Positions 44,058 through 53,857 of a stretch of 64,000 bases of DNA are shown here, in pieces (the first letter of the stretch is position 1; each line of letters starts with the position of its first letter). The stretch spans positions 69,477 to 133,476 of the forward strand of contig JAHZEA010000004.1 in the NCBI GenBank assembly GCA_019422065.1. The letters run 5' to 3'. Below the pieces are notes generated by a model. It was given only the letters and a program-made list of their open reading frames with translations. It searched no databases and was not told where the DNA came from. Source of the DNA: Lachnospiraceae bacterium (GTDB lineage Bacteria; Bacillota; Clostridia; Lachnospirales; Anaerotignaceae). Both the position numbers and the translations under genes were made by a program.

Positions 44058-47000
44058 TGAGAAATATTACAGGAGTACTTTCGCCGCTTTCAAGCTATCA
44101 AATGCTTAAAGACGGCATATTAGGCGGAATTTCGCCTATTCAGGTAACAGGTGTTATAGACAGTCAGAATGTCCATCTTATGGCAGCTGTAGCAGAAGAA
44201 ACAAATAGACCGCTGCTTATTGTGGCCGAAAACGACATTAAGGCAAGGGAAATATATGAAAACATGTATTTCTTTAATAAAAACATAGCTGTTTTTGACT
44301 CAAGAGACCTTATATTTTATAGTGCCGATGTCCACAGCCGCGAAACTGACACTAAAAGGCTTAATGTATTAAAAAAGCTTATTAATAATGAAATACAAAT
44401 TGTTATAGTGCCGTCTGACGCGTATTTTGATAAAATTATACCGCCGGATATATTAAAAGAAAGTGTTGTAACCATTACAGAAGGCAGTTCTTATAATATA
44501 GATGACATTATAAACCGACTTATATACATGGGCTACGAAAGAGTAGAAGCCGCTGAAAGCCCGGCACAGTTTTCTCTTAGAGGTGGAATATTGGATATAT
44601 ATCCTACAATAGCGGATACTGCCTTTAGGGTTGAGTTTTGGGACGATGAGGTTGACTCTATTAGAACAATGGACCCGCTAACTCAAAGGTCTGTTGACAG
44701 AATTAATTCTTTTGAGATTTATCCTGTAAGTGAGTTTTTTTGTGATGCTCAGAGGCTTGAAAAAGCAACTGAAAACATGGAAAAGTCTTATAAAAAAGCC
44801 AAAAATGCTTTTGCCAAAAAGGGCATGACCGATGAAGAGGAAAATATTGAAAGCCATGTAGGGGAGTTGATAGATAGGCTTAAAAACAAAGACGGTATTG
44901 TTTCGTCTATAGGCTGTATAAATTATTTTTATAACGAAACCGTTAATATTTTAGGTTATATGCCGCAAAATACAATAGTTTTTTTCTGTGAAATGCAGAG
45001 AATTAAGCAAAGAGCCGAAAATTTATTTAAAGAGTTTTCCGAAAGCATTAAAAGCCGAATGGAAAAGGGCTATATACTGCCGGAAATGGCGAATGTAATA
45101 TATGACTATACTGCATCTGTTAAAATGGCTGAAAACTATTGTGAGGTTATAATGTCATCTATAGCAGGTTCTCTGCCTGATTTTAACATAAAAAGCATTG
45201 TTGATTTTTCAGTAAGAAGCACAGAGTCTTTTAACAATAAGGTTGAGTATTTTGCTGATGAGGTTAAAAGGCTTAAAGAATCAGGGTACTGCGTACTTAT
45301 TTTATCTTCGGCAGAAAGCCGCGGAGAAAGAATAGTGCGAGAGCTTTATGACTTTGGCATAGAATCGGCTTTTGTACTTAACCCTTGGGAAGTTGAATTA
45401 AAGGCAGGTACAATAACAGTATCAAGAGGAAACTTAGGTAAAGGCTTTATATACAATGACATAAAGTTTGTTGTATTTAGCGATAACGAGTTCTTTGACG
45501 AAAAAAAAGGAAAAAAAGCCAGAAAAAAGAAAAAGAATACAAAAACTATAGAAAGTTTTTCTGATTTAAAGCCGGGTGATTATGTTGTTCATTCAAGCCA
45601 TGGTATAGGTGTATACAGAGGTATTGAAAAAATAACTGTAGACGGTGTTAATAAAGACTACGTTAAAGTAAGCTATGCCGACGGCGGTAATTTATTTATA
45701 CCGGCTGGTCAAATGGACTGTATACAAAAATATATAGGCTCAGACGGAATTAAGGTTAAGCTTAATAAATTAGGCGGACAGGACTGGAACAAAACAAAGG
45801 CTAAGGTAAGAAAGTCTGTAGAAATTTTGGCTGAAGACCTTGTAAAGCTTTATGCCAAAAGACAGGCGGCAAAAGGTTTTGTTTATTCTCCGGATAATAT
45901 TTGGCAAAGGGAATTTGAGGAAATGTTCCCTTATGACGAAACTGACGACCAGTTAAACGCTATAGACGAAGTTAAGCACGACATGGAAACAGGCCGTGTT
46001 ATGGACAGACTTATATGCGGTGATGTGGGTTACGGCAAAACCGAGGTGGCAATTAGAGCCGCATTTAAAGCTGTTCAGGACTCAAAACAGGTAGCATATC
46101 TTGTCCCTACAACTATTTTGGCGCAACAGCACTATAATACATTTGTGCAGAGAATGAAGGATTACCCTGTTAAAATAGAGCTTCTTTCAAGATTTAGAAC
46201 AAGAAAACAGCAGACAGAGTCCATTAAAAGGCTTGAAACGGGTATGAGCGATATAGTTATAGGCACTCACAGAATACTTTCAAAAGATGTTAAGTTTAAA
46301 GATTTAGGCCTTGTTATAATAGATGAGGAACAGCGCTTTGGTGTTGCTCACAAAGAAAAGCTTAAAAACTTAAAAGAAAATCTAGATGTTCTTACTTTAA
46401 CAGCTACGCCTATACCAAGAACACTGCACATGAGCCTTTCAGGAATAAGGGACATGAGTATTCTGGAAGAGCCGCCAAGAGAAAGACGGCCTGTGCAGAC
46501 TTATGTTATGGAAAATGACAGCGAGCTTATAAAAGATGCCATAAACAGGGAGCTTGCAAGAAACGGACAGGTTTATTATCTTTACAACAGGGTAGAAAGC
46601 ATATCTCAGGAGGCTATGAGGATACAAAACCTTGTTCCTGACGCAGTTGTGGCTTTTGCTCATGGCCAAATGACAGAGCGTGAGCTTGAAATAATAATGA
46701 AAGACTTTATAGAAGGCGAAATAGATGTGCTTGTATGCACAACTATTATAGAAACTGGCCTTGACATAGGTAATGTAAATACTATGATTATACAGGATGC
46801 CGATAAAATGGGTCTTTCTCAGCTTTACCAGTTAAGGGGCAGGGTAGGCAGAACAAACAAAACGGCATATGCATACTTAATGTATAAACGGGATAAAGTA
46901 TTAAATGAGGTGTCAGAAAAACGTCTTCAGACAATAAAAGAGTTTACAGAGTTTGGCTCAGGGTTTAAAATAGCTATGAGAGACTTGGAAATAAGAGGTG

Positions 47001-47569
47001 CTGGAAACATTCTTGGCTCTCAACAGCATGGACACATGGACTCGGTAGGATATGAAATGTATTGCCGTCTTTTGGATGAGGCTGTTAAAAAGCTTCGCGG
47101 CGAAAAGGTTCAGGATGATTTTGAAACTTTAATTGATGTAAACCTTGACGCTTATATTCCGTCGTTTTATATTAAAAACGAGGAGCAGAAGCTTGAAATT
47201 TATAAAAAAATAGCTAATATATCGGGTAATGATGATTATTATGATATTCAGGAAGAAATAGAGGACAGGTACGGAAATATACCAAAAAGCGTGCAATATC
47301 TTCTTGAAATAGCATTGATTAAAAACAGGGCACATAACCTTGATATAATTTCTGTAGTGCAAAAACCTAAGTCTGTGCTTATAAGCTTTAGAGGCGATGC
47401 AGATATAGACCCTGCCAAAATTACAGCGGCAGTAATTAAAAAACCGCTTAAATATATGTTTACAGCAGCTACAAACCCATATATTACTGTTAAAATAAAT
47501 GAAAATGATAAAAAAGAAGTGCTCAATATAATAGATGAGGCTTTAAGCGATATTGAAAGCGCACAATGA
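44057..47569 (+). CDS. mfd: Transcription-repair coupling factor
   Basis: Removes stalled RNA polymerase from damaged DNA and recruits UvrA. The N-terminal UvrB-like region is followed by the CarD-like polymerase-binding domain (LKPGDYVVHSSHGIGVYRG, about residue 510). A RecG-type helicase carries Walker A GDVGYGKTE (about 655) and the box IIDEEQRFG (about 755), and the C-terminal TRCF domain ends the protein. 1170 residues, full length. The basic stretch KKGKKARKKKKN before the CarD-like domain is a species-specific linker. Confidence 0.97.
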   Translation: MRNITGVLSPLSSYQMLKDGILGGISPIQVTGVIDSQNVHLMAAVAEETNRPLLIVAENDIKAREIYENMYFFNKNIAVFDSRDLIFYSADVHSRETDTKRLNVLKKLINNEIQIVIVPSDAYFDKIIPPDILKESVVTITEGSSYNIDDIINRLIYMGYERVEAAESPAQFSLRGGILDIYPTIADTAFRVEFWDDEVDSIRTMDPLTQRSVDRINSFEIYPVSEFFCDAQRLEKATENMEKSYKKAKNAFAKKGMTDEEENIESHVGELIDRLKNKDGIVSSIGCINYFYNETVNILGYMPQNTIVFFCEMQRIKQRAENLFKEFSESIKSRMEKGYILPEMANVIYDYTASVKMAENYCEVIMSSIAGSLPDFNIKSIVDFSVRSTESFNNKVEYFADEVKRLKESGYCVLILSSAESRGERIVRELYDFGIESAFVLNPWEVELKAGTITVSRGNLGKGFIYNDIKFVVFSDNEFFDEKKGKKARKKKKNTKTIESFSDLKPGDYVVHSSHGIGVYRGIEKITVDGVNKDYVKVSYADGGNLFIPAGQMDCIQKYIGSDGIKVKLNKLGGQDWNKTKAKVRKSVEILAEDLVKLYAKRQAAKGFVYSPDNIWQREFEEMFPYDETDDQLNAIDEVKHDMETGRVMDRLICGDVGYGKTEVAIRAAFKAVQDSKQVAYLVPTTILAQQHYNTFVQRMKDYPVKIELLSRFRTRKQQTESIKRLETGMSDIVIGTHRILSKDVKFKDLGLVIIDEEQRFGVAHKEKLKNLKENLDVLTLTATPIPRTLHMSLSGIRDMSILEEPPRERRPVQTYVMENDSELIKDAINRELARNGQVYYLYNRVESISQEAMRIQNLVPDAVVAFAHGQMTERELEIIMKDFIEGEIDVLVCTTIIETGLDIGNVNTMIIQDADKMGLSQLYQLRGRVGRTNKTAYAYLMYKRDKVLNEVSEKRLQTIKEFTEFGSGFKIAMRDLEIRGAGNILGSQQHGHMDSVGYEMYCRLLDEAVKKLRGEKVQDDFETLIDVNLDAYIPSFYIKNEEQKLEIYKKIANISGNDDYYDIQEEIEDRYGNIPKSVQYLLEIALIKNRAHNLDIISVVQKPKSVLISFRGDADIDPAKITAAVIKKPLKYMFTAATNPYITVKINENDKKEVLNIIDEALSDIESAQ

Positions 47570-47585
47570 AAAGCGGTGATTTGTT

Positions 47586-48530
47586 TTGTCTAAACTTAAG
47601 TTAATATTTATAACTCTAATCTCATTTATACTGTGTTTTGCCGCTTTTACTGGCTGTAATACAGATACCGGTTTAAAAAGTGATTATTTGATTACCATTG
47701 ACGGCAAAGGCATAAGCAAGGACGAATACTTGGTATATCTTAACGAGGCTGTTAAAAACTTTGAAAAAATAGGCGGTACTGATATTTGGGATACGGACTT
47801 TGACGGTAAATCAGCCTTTGATACAGCTAAAGAAAGTGCTTTAAGCTCTTTAAAAATGGTTAAGCTTACCATTATGAGGGCTGAGAAAAACGGCGTTAGC
47901 CTTAGTGATGAGGAGATAGCATCTTCTAAAGAAGAAGCAAAAAGTTATTTTGAGCAGTATAACGGATTTGTATCTTTAGATGTAATAGAGCAGGTAATGG
48001 AGGAAAAAGCCCTCTATAACAAAACCCGTGAGAAAATATTAAGCGAATATTCTGTAGGTATGTCCGGCTTTGAAGAATTTTTAAAGGAGTTTAAAGAGGA
48101 GTTTACTGAAATAACTTATTCTGTTATTTATACACAAAACATTGAAACAGCACAGGAAGTTATAAATAAAGCTTCACAGGGTACTGATTTTAATACTCTA
48201 CTTGAGGAATATAAATCCGATAATAATATTTATAGTTTAACAGATGAGCTTTCAAATATCAGTGGCTTATTGCCGGATACAGAAAACATAAAAAGCGGAA
48301 CAACAGCCGGGCCTATAGAAACTGATAAAGGTTATGCAGTTTATTACATTGAAGATATAAAGACAGCTAACGAAGAGGATATTAGACAAAACGCTGAGAA
48401 GTCATATGAGGAAAGAGAAAAAAACAAAGTTTTTGAAAATCTTTTGTCTACTTGGGAAAAAGAAACTAAAATAGAAATAAATAGTGATATTTGGAACAGC
48501 ATAACAAAAGATAATATTGACACAGAATGA
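47586..48530 (+). CDS. PrsA-like foldase lipoprotein (SurA_N/parvulin type)
   Basis: Lipoprotein with lipobox FTGC, an N-terminal helical SurA-like domain (IDGKGISKDEYLVYLNEAV) and a parvulin-like segment around residues 180-250 (TYSVIYTQNIETAQEVINKA, ISGLLPDTENIKSG, GPIETDKGYAVYYIEDI). PrsA helps secreted proteins fold outside the membrane. The rotamase motif is degenerate, so it may be a chaperone without isomerase activity. It starts with TTG 47586, 16 bp after mfd; pth-mfd-prsA is a common Firmicutes order. Confidence 0.82.
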   Translation: MSKLKLIFITLISFILCFAAFTGCNTDTGLKSDYLITIDGKGISKDEYLVYLNEAVKNFEKIGGTDIWDTDFDGKSAFDTAKESALSSLKMVKLTIMRAEKNGVSLSDEEIASSKEEAKSYFEQYNGFVSLDVIEQVMEEKALYNKTREKILSEYSVGMSGFEEFLKEFKEEFTEITYSVIYTQNIETAQEVINKASQGTDFNTLLEEYKSDNNIYSLTDELSNISGLLPDTENIKSGTTAGPIETDKGYAVYYIEDIKTANEEDIRQNAEKSYEEREKNKVFENLLSTWEKETKIEINSDIWNSITKDNIDTE

Positions 48531-48580
48531 TTTTTGGTATAAAATGAATTTCAGTCGAATTAAATAGTATTTTATTTTAT

Positions 48581-48612
48581 GGGGCACACCACCACGGGTG
48601 TGGCCCCTTTTT
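48581..48612 (+). terminator. Terminator after the prsA-like gene
   Basis: GGGGC.ACACC pairs with GGTGT.GGCCCC, followed by six T. Confidence 0.88.
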
Positions 48613-48697
48613 GCTTTAAATTCGGCAAAAAACCGCTTTTTCATTAAGTTAGGCGGTATTGGCAATAATATATTTTATTTTTACGGAGGGATTTTTA

Positions 48698-49198
48698 ATG
48701 AAAATCAGCACTAAAAAACTTGTTTTAACAGCAGTGTGGGCAGCTGTTGGTTATGTACTTACGCCTATATTCAGAATACCGGGTTGGGCGGCACCTATGC
48801 AGCATCTTATTAATGTTTCGGGTGTTGTAATACTTGGCCCTGTTTATGGCTTTGCCTGCTCAACACTTCTTACAGTTATGAAGCTTGTACTTATGGGAGA
48901 GGATTTGTTCTCTATTCCGGGCGGATTAATAGGTGCTTTTCTTGCGGCTGTTATGTTTGCCAAAACTAAAAACATGTATTTGGCTGCTGTAGGTGAAGTA
49001 TTTGGAACAGGTATTTTAGGAGCTATGTGTTCTTATCCTCTTTCAGCTTTTTATTACGGCAATGCGGGAGTTTCACTTTTTACATACATACCGGCGTTTC
49101 TTTTAAGTACATGTTTTGGAACAGCCTGCGCTCTTGTTCTTCTTAAGTTTATGGCAAAGAGCGGACTGCTCTCTAAATTACAAGAGGAGGCAAAATAA
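48698..49198 (+). CDS. thiW: ThiW, S component of an ECF transporter for thiazole
   Basis: Membrane substrate-binding component predicted to take up hydroxyethylthiazole with a shared ECF energy module. 166 residues, five or six hydrophobic helices. VWAAVGYVLTPIFRIPGWAA, AAPMQHLINVSGVVILGPVY and FSIPGGLIGAFLA are ThiW features. ACGGAGGG selects ATG 48698. Its stop overlaps the thiM start by a TAAATG junction, tying it to thiazole salvage. No TPP riboswitch was recognised upstream. Confidence 0.9.
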   Translation: MKISTKKLVLTAVWAAVGYVLTPIFRIPGWAAPMQHLINVSGVVILGPVYGFACSTLLTVMKLVLMGEDLFSIPGGLIGAFLAAVMFAKTKNMYLAAVGEVFGTGILGAMCSYPLSAFYYGNAGVSLFTYIPAFLLSTCFGTACALVLLKFMAKSGLLSKLQEEAK

Positions 49199-50038
49199 AT
49201 GACAATTTTTGAAAAAGCAGATAAAATATTTGAAAATAACAACAAAGTAGCACCTGTTATGCACAATATATCAAATATTGTTACAGCTAACGATTGCGCT
49301 AATATAACACTTGCATGCGGCGGTTCACCAACAATGGCTCAGCACCCGGATGAGGTAGAAGAAATAACAAGTGCCTGCAACGGTTTTGTTATTAACATGG
49401 GAAATATTGAGGAAGGCCTTGTAGAGGCTATGTTAAGAGCCGGAAAGCGCAGCAATGAGTTAAATCATCCTGTTGTTTTAGACCCAGTAGGTGCTGGGGC
49501 AGCTAAAGCAAGAAATGATGTGCTTTTTAAGCTTTTGGATAACATTAAGTTTTCGGTAATAAGAGGTAATATTTCCGAAATTAAATTTTTGGCAACAGGC
49601 AGCGGCTCTGCTAAAGGTGTAGATGCTGACGAAGCCGACAAGGTTACAAGTGACAATATAGATTCTGTTATAGAATTCAGCAAAAAATTAAGTGCTAAAA
49701 CAGGCGCAGTTATTGCCATAAGCGGTGAAATTGATATAATATCAGATAAGGACACTGCTTATGTAATTAAAAACGGACATGCTGTAATGTCTAAGGTTAC
49801 AGGAACAGGCTGTATGCTCTCAAGTGTATTGGGTGTATTTTCTGCCACTAACCCTGATAATATTCTTGATGCCTGCGCTGTTGCTGTAGCATCTTACGGC
49901 TATGCCGGTGAGCTTGCCTACAAAAAAATGGTTGAAAACAATGCCGGCACATCATCTTTCCGCATGTACCTTATTGATTATATGAGCAATATGACTGCTG
50001 ATATATTTAGGGAGGGTGCTAAAATTGAAGTTAGATAA
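49199..50038 (+). CDS. thiM: Hydroxyethylthiazole kinase
   Basis: Phosphorylates salvaged 4-methyl-5-(2-hydroxyethyl)thiazole. VAPVMHNISNIVTANDCANI is the substrate-binding N-terminus. VLDPVGAGAAKARND, VIRGNISEIKFLA and the catalytic Cys loop VTGTGCMLSSVLG are family marks. Length of 279 residues is normal. It is the second gene of thiW-thiM-thiE-HAD. Confidence 0.96.
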   Translation: MTIFEKADKIFENNNKVAPVMHNISNIVTANDCANITLACGGSPTMAQHPDEVEEITSACNGFVINMGNIEEGLVEAMLRAGKRSNELNHPVVLDPVGAGAAKARNDVLFKLLDNIKFSVIRGNISEIKFLATGSGSAKGVDADEADKVTSDNIDSVIEFSKKLSAKTGAVIAISGEIDIISDKDTAYVIKNGHAVMSKVTGTGCMLSSVLGVFSATNPDNILDACAVAVASYGYAGELAYKKMVENNAGTSSFRMYLIDYMSNMTADIFREGAKIEVR

Positions 50039-50663
50039 ATCATCAATGCTGCTTTACGCTGTTACTGATAGTTCTTGGTTAAACGGAAGAAGCCTTGCTC
50101 AGGACGTAGAGGACGTTTTAAAGGCCGGAGCTACTTTTATTCAGCTTAGAGAAAAAAACGCCGATTATGACCAGATGTTAAAGCTAGCAAAAGAAATAAA
50201 GGCTCTTACTGATAAATACCATGTACCTTTTGTAATTGATGACAATATTGATGTTGCCGTTGCAGTAGATGCCGACGGAGTACATGTAGGCCAAAGTGAC
50301 ACAGAGGCTAAAAAGGCAAGAGAAATACTTGGCGAAAACAAAATAGTAGGCGTTTCTGCCGGAAACCTTAAGGAAGCCATTGAAGCTGAGAAAAACGGCG
50401 CCGACTATATAGGCATAGGCGCTATGTTCCCTACAGATACCAAAAAAGACCATACGGATATAACCTTTGAACAAGCAAAAGAAATAACAGAAGCTGTTAA
50501 TATTCCTGTTGTGGCTATAGGCGGAATTAATAAAAACAATATTCTTCAGCTTAAAGGAACAGGCGTAGACGGAGTTGCAGTTATTTCTGCTATATTTGCT
50601 CAGGATGACAGGTATAAAGCCGCTAAAGAGCTTTTAGAGCTTTCAAAGGAAATAGTAAAATGA
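50025..50663 (+). CDS. thiE: Thiamine-phosphate synthase
   Basis: Joins hydroxymethylpyrimidine diphosphate and thiazole phosphate to thiamine phosphate. TIM-barrel blocks: FIQLREKNADYDQML, FVIDDNIDVAVAVDADGVHV, GADYIGIGAMFPTDTKKDH and VVAIGGINKNNI. GGAGGG is too close to GTG 50016 and well spaced for TTG 50025, so I use the TTG. Overlaps thiM by 14 bp and the next gene by 4 bp. Confidence 0.95.
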   Translation: MKLDKSSMLLYAVTDSSWLNGRSLAQDVEDVLKAGATFIQLREKNADYDQMLKLAKEIKALTDKYHVPFVIDDNIDVAVAVDADGVHVGQSDTEAKKAREILGENKIVGVSAGNLKEAIEAEKNGADYIGIGAMFPTDTKKDHTDITFEQAKEITEAVNIPVVAIGGINKNNILQLKGTGVDGVAVISAIFAQDDRYKAAKELLELSKEIVK

Positions 50664-51310
50664 GAGATTTAAAAGAATTTGAAAATTATATTTTCGATTT
50701 AGACGGAACTCTTATTGATTCTATGTCGGTTTGGGATAATATAGGCTATGATTTTCTTTTGTCTAAAGGCATTAATCCGCCGGATGATTTGAATGACAGG
50801 CTCAAAACAATGTCTTTTGAAGAAGCGGCTGAGTATTTTATAAAAGAACTTAAACTTGATATGCCTGTGCCCGATATAATTAAAGGCGTTACAGAAACAG
50901 CGGCAGACAAATACCGTTATGACATACCTCTTAAGCCATATGCTTTTGACTTTATTAAAAAAAGTGCAAACGAAAATAAAAGAATGTGCATTTTAACTGC
51001 TTCTGAGGAATACTATGTTGTACCTCTTTTAAAAAGGCTTAATATAGACGGATATTTTGAAAAGCTTATAACTTGTACCAATATTTCAATGAGCAAAAGC
51101 TCTTTTGAAATATATCAAAAAGCCGCGGAAGTTATGGACTTTGACAAAGAAAAAACTGCTGTTTTTGAAGACGCATATCATGGAATAGTTAATTCAAAAA
51201 AAGCCGGTTTTTATACAGTTGGTGTTTACGACAGCAAGGAAGAAGAAAACATAAACGAAATTAAAAAAATATCCGACATATTTATAATGTCTTTTAAAGA
51301 ATTACTTTAA
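50660..51310 (+). CDS. HAD-superfamily hydrolase in the thi operon
   Basis: Phosphatase of the HAD-IA group: motif I FDLDGTLIDS (nucleophile Asp), cap domain, motif II ILTAS, Lys motif around SMSKSSFEIYQKA, motif IV VFEDAYHGI. 216 residues. The ATGA overlap with thiE shows co-translation. The position suggests a phosphatase acting on thiamine phosphates or precursors, but that is inference; the substrate cannot be read from sequence. Confidence 0.88.
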   Translation: MRDLKEFENYIFDLDGTLIDSMSVWDNIGYDFLLSKGINPPDDLNDRLKTMSFEEAAEYFIKELKLDMPVPDIIKGVTETAADKYRYDIPLKPYAFDFIKKSANENKRMCILTASEEYYVVPLLKRLNIDGYFEKLITCTNISMSKSSFEIYQKAAEVMDFDKEKTAVFEDAYHGIVNSKKAGFYTVGVYDSKEEENINEIKKISDIFIMSFKELL

Positions 51311-51314
51311 TAAT

Positions 51315-51357
51315 AAAAAATACCCTGCACAGTAATTTAATACGGCAGGGTATTTTT
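51315..51357. terminator. Bidirectional terminator between the thi and ser operons
   Basis: AAAATACCCTGC pairs with GCAGGGTATTTT (12 bp), T-runs on both sides, between converging operons. Confidence 0.88.
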
Positions 51358-51364
51358 GTTTTAT

Positions 51365-52597
51365 TTAGAATTTGTGTATAAATAAACCGCTTCTAAGCTT
51401 TGGCTCAAACCATGTGGATTTAGGCGGCATTATTTTGTTTTCATCTGCTACAGCAAAAAGCTGGTTTATAGATGTAGGGTAAAGGGCAAAAGCAACTTTT
51501 GCCTGACCTGTTATAACAAGCCTTTCAAGCTGTGATATACTGTTTTTGCCTCCGCAGAAACTTATTCGGCTGTCTGTGCGCATGTTTTTAATACCAAGAA
51601 TAGGGGATAAAATGTTGTTGTATATTACAGATACATCAAGACCTTCCACAGTGTCATCAGGTACAGTGCCTTCAGCAGCTGTAAGTATATACCAGCGGTT
51701 GCTGTAGAACATTCCAAACTGTCCCTGCATAAAAGGTGCAAATGGACCGTTTTTGGTATATGGCATTATATAAAACTTTTCTGAAATTTTCTCGAAAAAT
51801 TCATTTTCACTTAAGCCGTTTAAATCTTTAACTACACGATGATAGCCAAGTATTGTAAGTTCATTATCAGGAAATAGTACTGAAAGATAATGTGATGCGC
51901 TTTCTGTAACTGTGCCGTTTTCTTTCATTTCGGTATAGACATCAGCGGCGGCGGCATTTCTATGATGACCGTCGGCTATATAAAGGTTAGGCACTTCTGC
52001 AAATTTATTCTGCAAAAGAGCTATTGTATTTTCATCTTTAATTACCCAAACAGTATGGCGTACATTGTCATCAGTTGTAAAATCATATTCAGGCGTATTT
52101 TGTGTTTCATTATTTATTATTTCTGTTATATCATTGTTTTGACGGTAAGCCATAAATATGGGACCAGTGTGGGCACTGCATGCTTTAATATGCTCTGCAC
52201 GGTCTTTTTCTTTTTCAGGACGTGTAAGCTCATGTTTTTTAATAGTGCCATTTAAATATTCCTCAACAAGTGTGCAGCAAACTATTCCTGTTTGTGAGTG
52301 TCCGTTTGTTTCCAAACGGTATATATAAAGGTAAGGTTTTTCATCCTGAAATAAAATTCCGTCAGAAATCATTTTATTTAAGTTTTCAGCGGCCTTTTTG
52401 TAAACTTCAGGAGAATACAGGTCGTTTATGTTTTCTGAATCTATTTCAGCTTTATCAACATGTAAAAAGGAATATGGATTATCTTTTGTTAAAGCTTTTG
52501 CTTCTTGAGAGTTTAAAACATCATAAGGCGGTGCGGCTACAAGGCTTTCTTTGCCTTTAGATGGTCTAAACGCCTTAAAAGGCAGTATTGTGGCCAT
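51365..52597 (-). CDS. DUF1015 family protein
   Basis: Conserved protein of unknown biochemistry (DUF1015), 410 residues. Start ATILPFKAFRPSKGK; PPYDVLNSQEAKAL and NPYSFLHVDKAEID; central LYIADGHHRNAAAADVY with a His pair. It often lies beside serA/serC in Firmicutes, as here. It follows serA by 79 bp with a hairpin between them, so it is partly uncoupled. CGGAGGT precedes ATG 52597. Confidence 0.9.
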   Translation of the reverse strand: MATILPFKAFRPSKGKESLVAAPPYDVLNSQEAKALTKDNPYSFLHVDKAEIDSENINDLYSPEVYKKAAENLNKMISDGILFQDEKPYLYIYRLETNGHSQTGIVCCTLVEEYLNGTIKKHELTRPEKEKDRAEHIKACSAHTGPIFMAYRQNNDITEIINNETQNTPEYDFTTDDNVRHTVWVIKDENTIALLQNKFAEVPNLYIADGHHRNAAAADVYTEMKENGTVTESASHYLSVLFPDNELTILGYHRVVKDLNGLSENEFFEKISEKFYIMPYTKNGPFAPFMQGQFGMFYSNRWYILTAAEGTVPDDTVEGLDVSVIYNNILSPILGIKNMRTDSRISFCGGKNSISQLERLVITGQAKVAFALYPTSINQLFAVADENKIMPPKSTWFEPKLRSGLFIHKF

Positions 52598-52624
52598 TAT
52601 TAATTACCTCCGTTTAAAATAACA

Positions 52625-52645
52625 GCGCGGATAATAAGTCCGCGC
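52625..52645 (-). terminator. Hairpin between serA and the DUF1015 gene
   Basis: Perfect 7-bp stem GCGCGGA/TCCGCGC with a modest T-rich tail on the minus strand; a possible partial terminator inside the operon. Confidence 0.6.
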
Positions 52646-52676
52646 CATTGAATTTTTAATTGATTTATATTGCTTT

Positions 52677-53852
52677 TTATTTTTCTCTTACTATTCTTGA
52701 TTTTACAACGCCTTTTAATTCTTTAAGTTCTTTAAGAAGGCTGTCGTGTTTATCGCCAAGTGAGTCGAAATCTATAATAGTATATGCCCAGTTGCCTTTG
52801 CTCTTATTAATCATGTTATCAATATTAAGGTTTTCTTTTGCAAATATAGCTGTTATTGAACCTACCATGTTAGGAATGTTTTTATGAGCTATTGTAACCC
52901 TTGCTTTGCCTGTGTAAGGAGCCTCGCAGTTAGGGAAGTTAACTGAGTTTTTAATATTGCCGTATTCAATGTATTCTTTAAGCTCAAGAGAAGCCATAAC
53001 AGCACAGTTTTCTTCTGACTCAGGTGTTGAAGCGCCAAGATGAGGAAGTGTAATTACGTTTTCTTTTCCAAGAAGTTCTTCAGCAGCAAAGTCTGTAACA
53101 TATTTGCTTAAAATGCCTTCATCAAGAGCAGCAGCTACAGCAGCAGGGTCTACAAGTCCGCCACGAGCAAGGTTTATAAGACGAGCGCCTGTTTTGAATT
53201 TTTTAAGAAGCTCGGCATTAATCATATTTTTTGTTGAGTCATTCTGAGGAACGTGGATTGTTACATAATCGCTCTGTGTAACAACTTCTTCTACGCTTTT
53301 AGCCAGTTCTACTTGGCCTGAAATATGCCATGCAGAATGAACTGAAAGGAATGGGTCATAACCTATAACTTCCATACCAAGAGCAAGAGCAGCATTTGCT
53401 ACAAGTACGCCTATAGCGCCAAGACCGATTACACCTAATTTTTTGCCTGTAATTTCAGGACCAGCAAATTTCTTTTTGCCGCCTTCAACAAGTTTATCCA
53501 TGTCAGGCTGACCTTTAAGTGTTTTTGTCCACTCAGCGGCTTCTGTTATTTTTCTTGAAGAAATAAGAAGAGCAGCTAAAACAAGCTCTTTAACAGCATT
53601 TGCATTTGCGCCAGGTGTATTAAATACTACAACGCCTTTTTCGGCACATTTCTCAACAGGAATGTTGTTTGTACCGGCACCGGCTCTTGCTATACATAAA
53701 AGTGATTCCGGAATATTGTAGTCGTGCATATCGGCGCTTCTAACAATTATTCCGTCTGGATTTTCAAAGTCTGATGATACTTTAAACTCCTCTGGTGGAA
53801 GTTTGGCTAAGCCTTTTGGTGAAATGGCATTAAGTGTTAATATATCATACAT
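52677..53852 (-). CDS. serA: D-3-phosphoglycerate dehydrogenase
   Basis: First step of serine synthesis (3-phosphoglycerate to phosphohydroxypyruvate). The NAD loop is LGVIGLGAIGVLVANAALAL, with active-site motifs LINLARGGLVDPAA and TLPHLGASTPESEENCAV. The C-terminal 75 residues are an ACT-like domain (ARVTIAHKNIPNMVGSITAI), suggesting serine feedback. 391 residues. Its GGAG ribosome binding site is inside the last codons of the upstream small membrane-protein gene, so the two are coupled. Confidence 0.96.
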   Translation of the reverse strand: MYDILTLNAISPKGLAKLPPEEFKVSSDFENPDGIIVRSADMHDYNIPESLLCIARAGAGTNNIPVEKCAEKGVVVFNTPGANANAVKELVLAALLISSRKITEAAEWTKTLKGQPDMDKLVEGGKKKFAGPEITGKKLGVIGLGAIGVLVANAALALGMEVIGYDPFLSVHSAWHISGQVELAKSVEEVVTQSDYVTIHVPQNDSTKNMINAELLKKFKTGARLINLARGGLVDPAAVAAALDEGILSKYVTDFAAEELLGKENVITLPHLGASTPESEENCAVMASLELKEYIEYGNIKNSVNFPNCEAPYTGKARVTIAHKNIPNMVGSITAIFAKENLNIDNMINKSKGNWAYTIIDFDSLGDKHDSLLKELKELKGVVKSRIVREK

Positions 53853-53857
53853 TTTAT

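Noticed and set aside
48531..48697. TPP riboswitch before thiW
   Set aside because: The CTGAGA and GAACCTGATCTGG-type core elements are not there.
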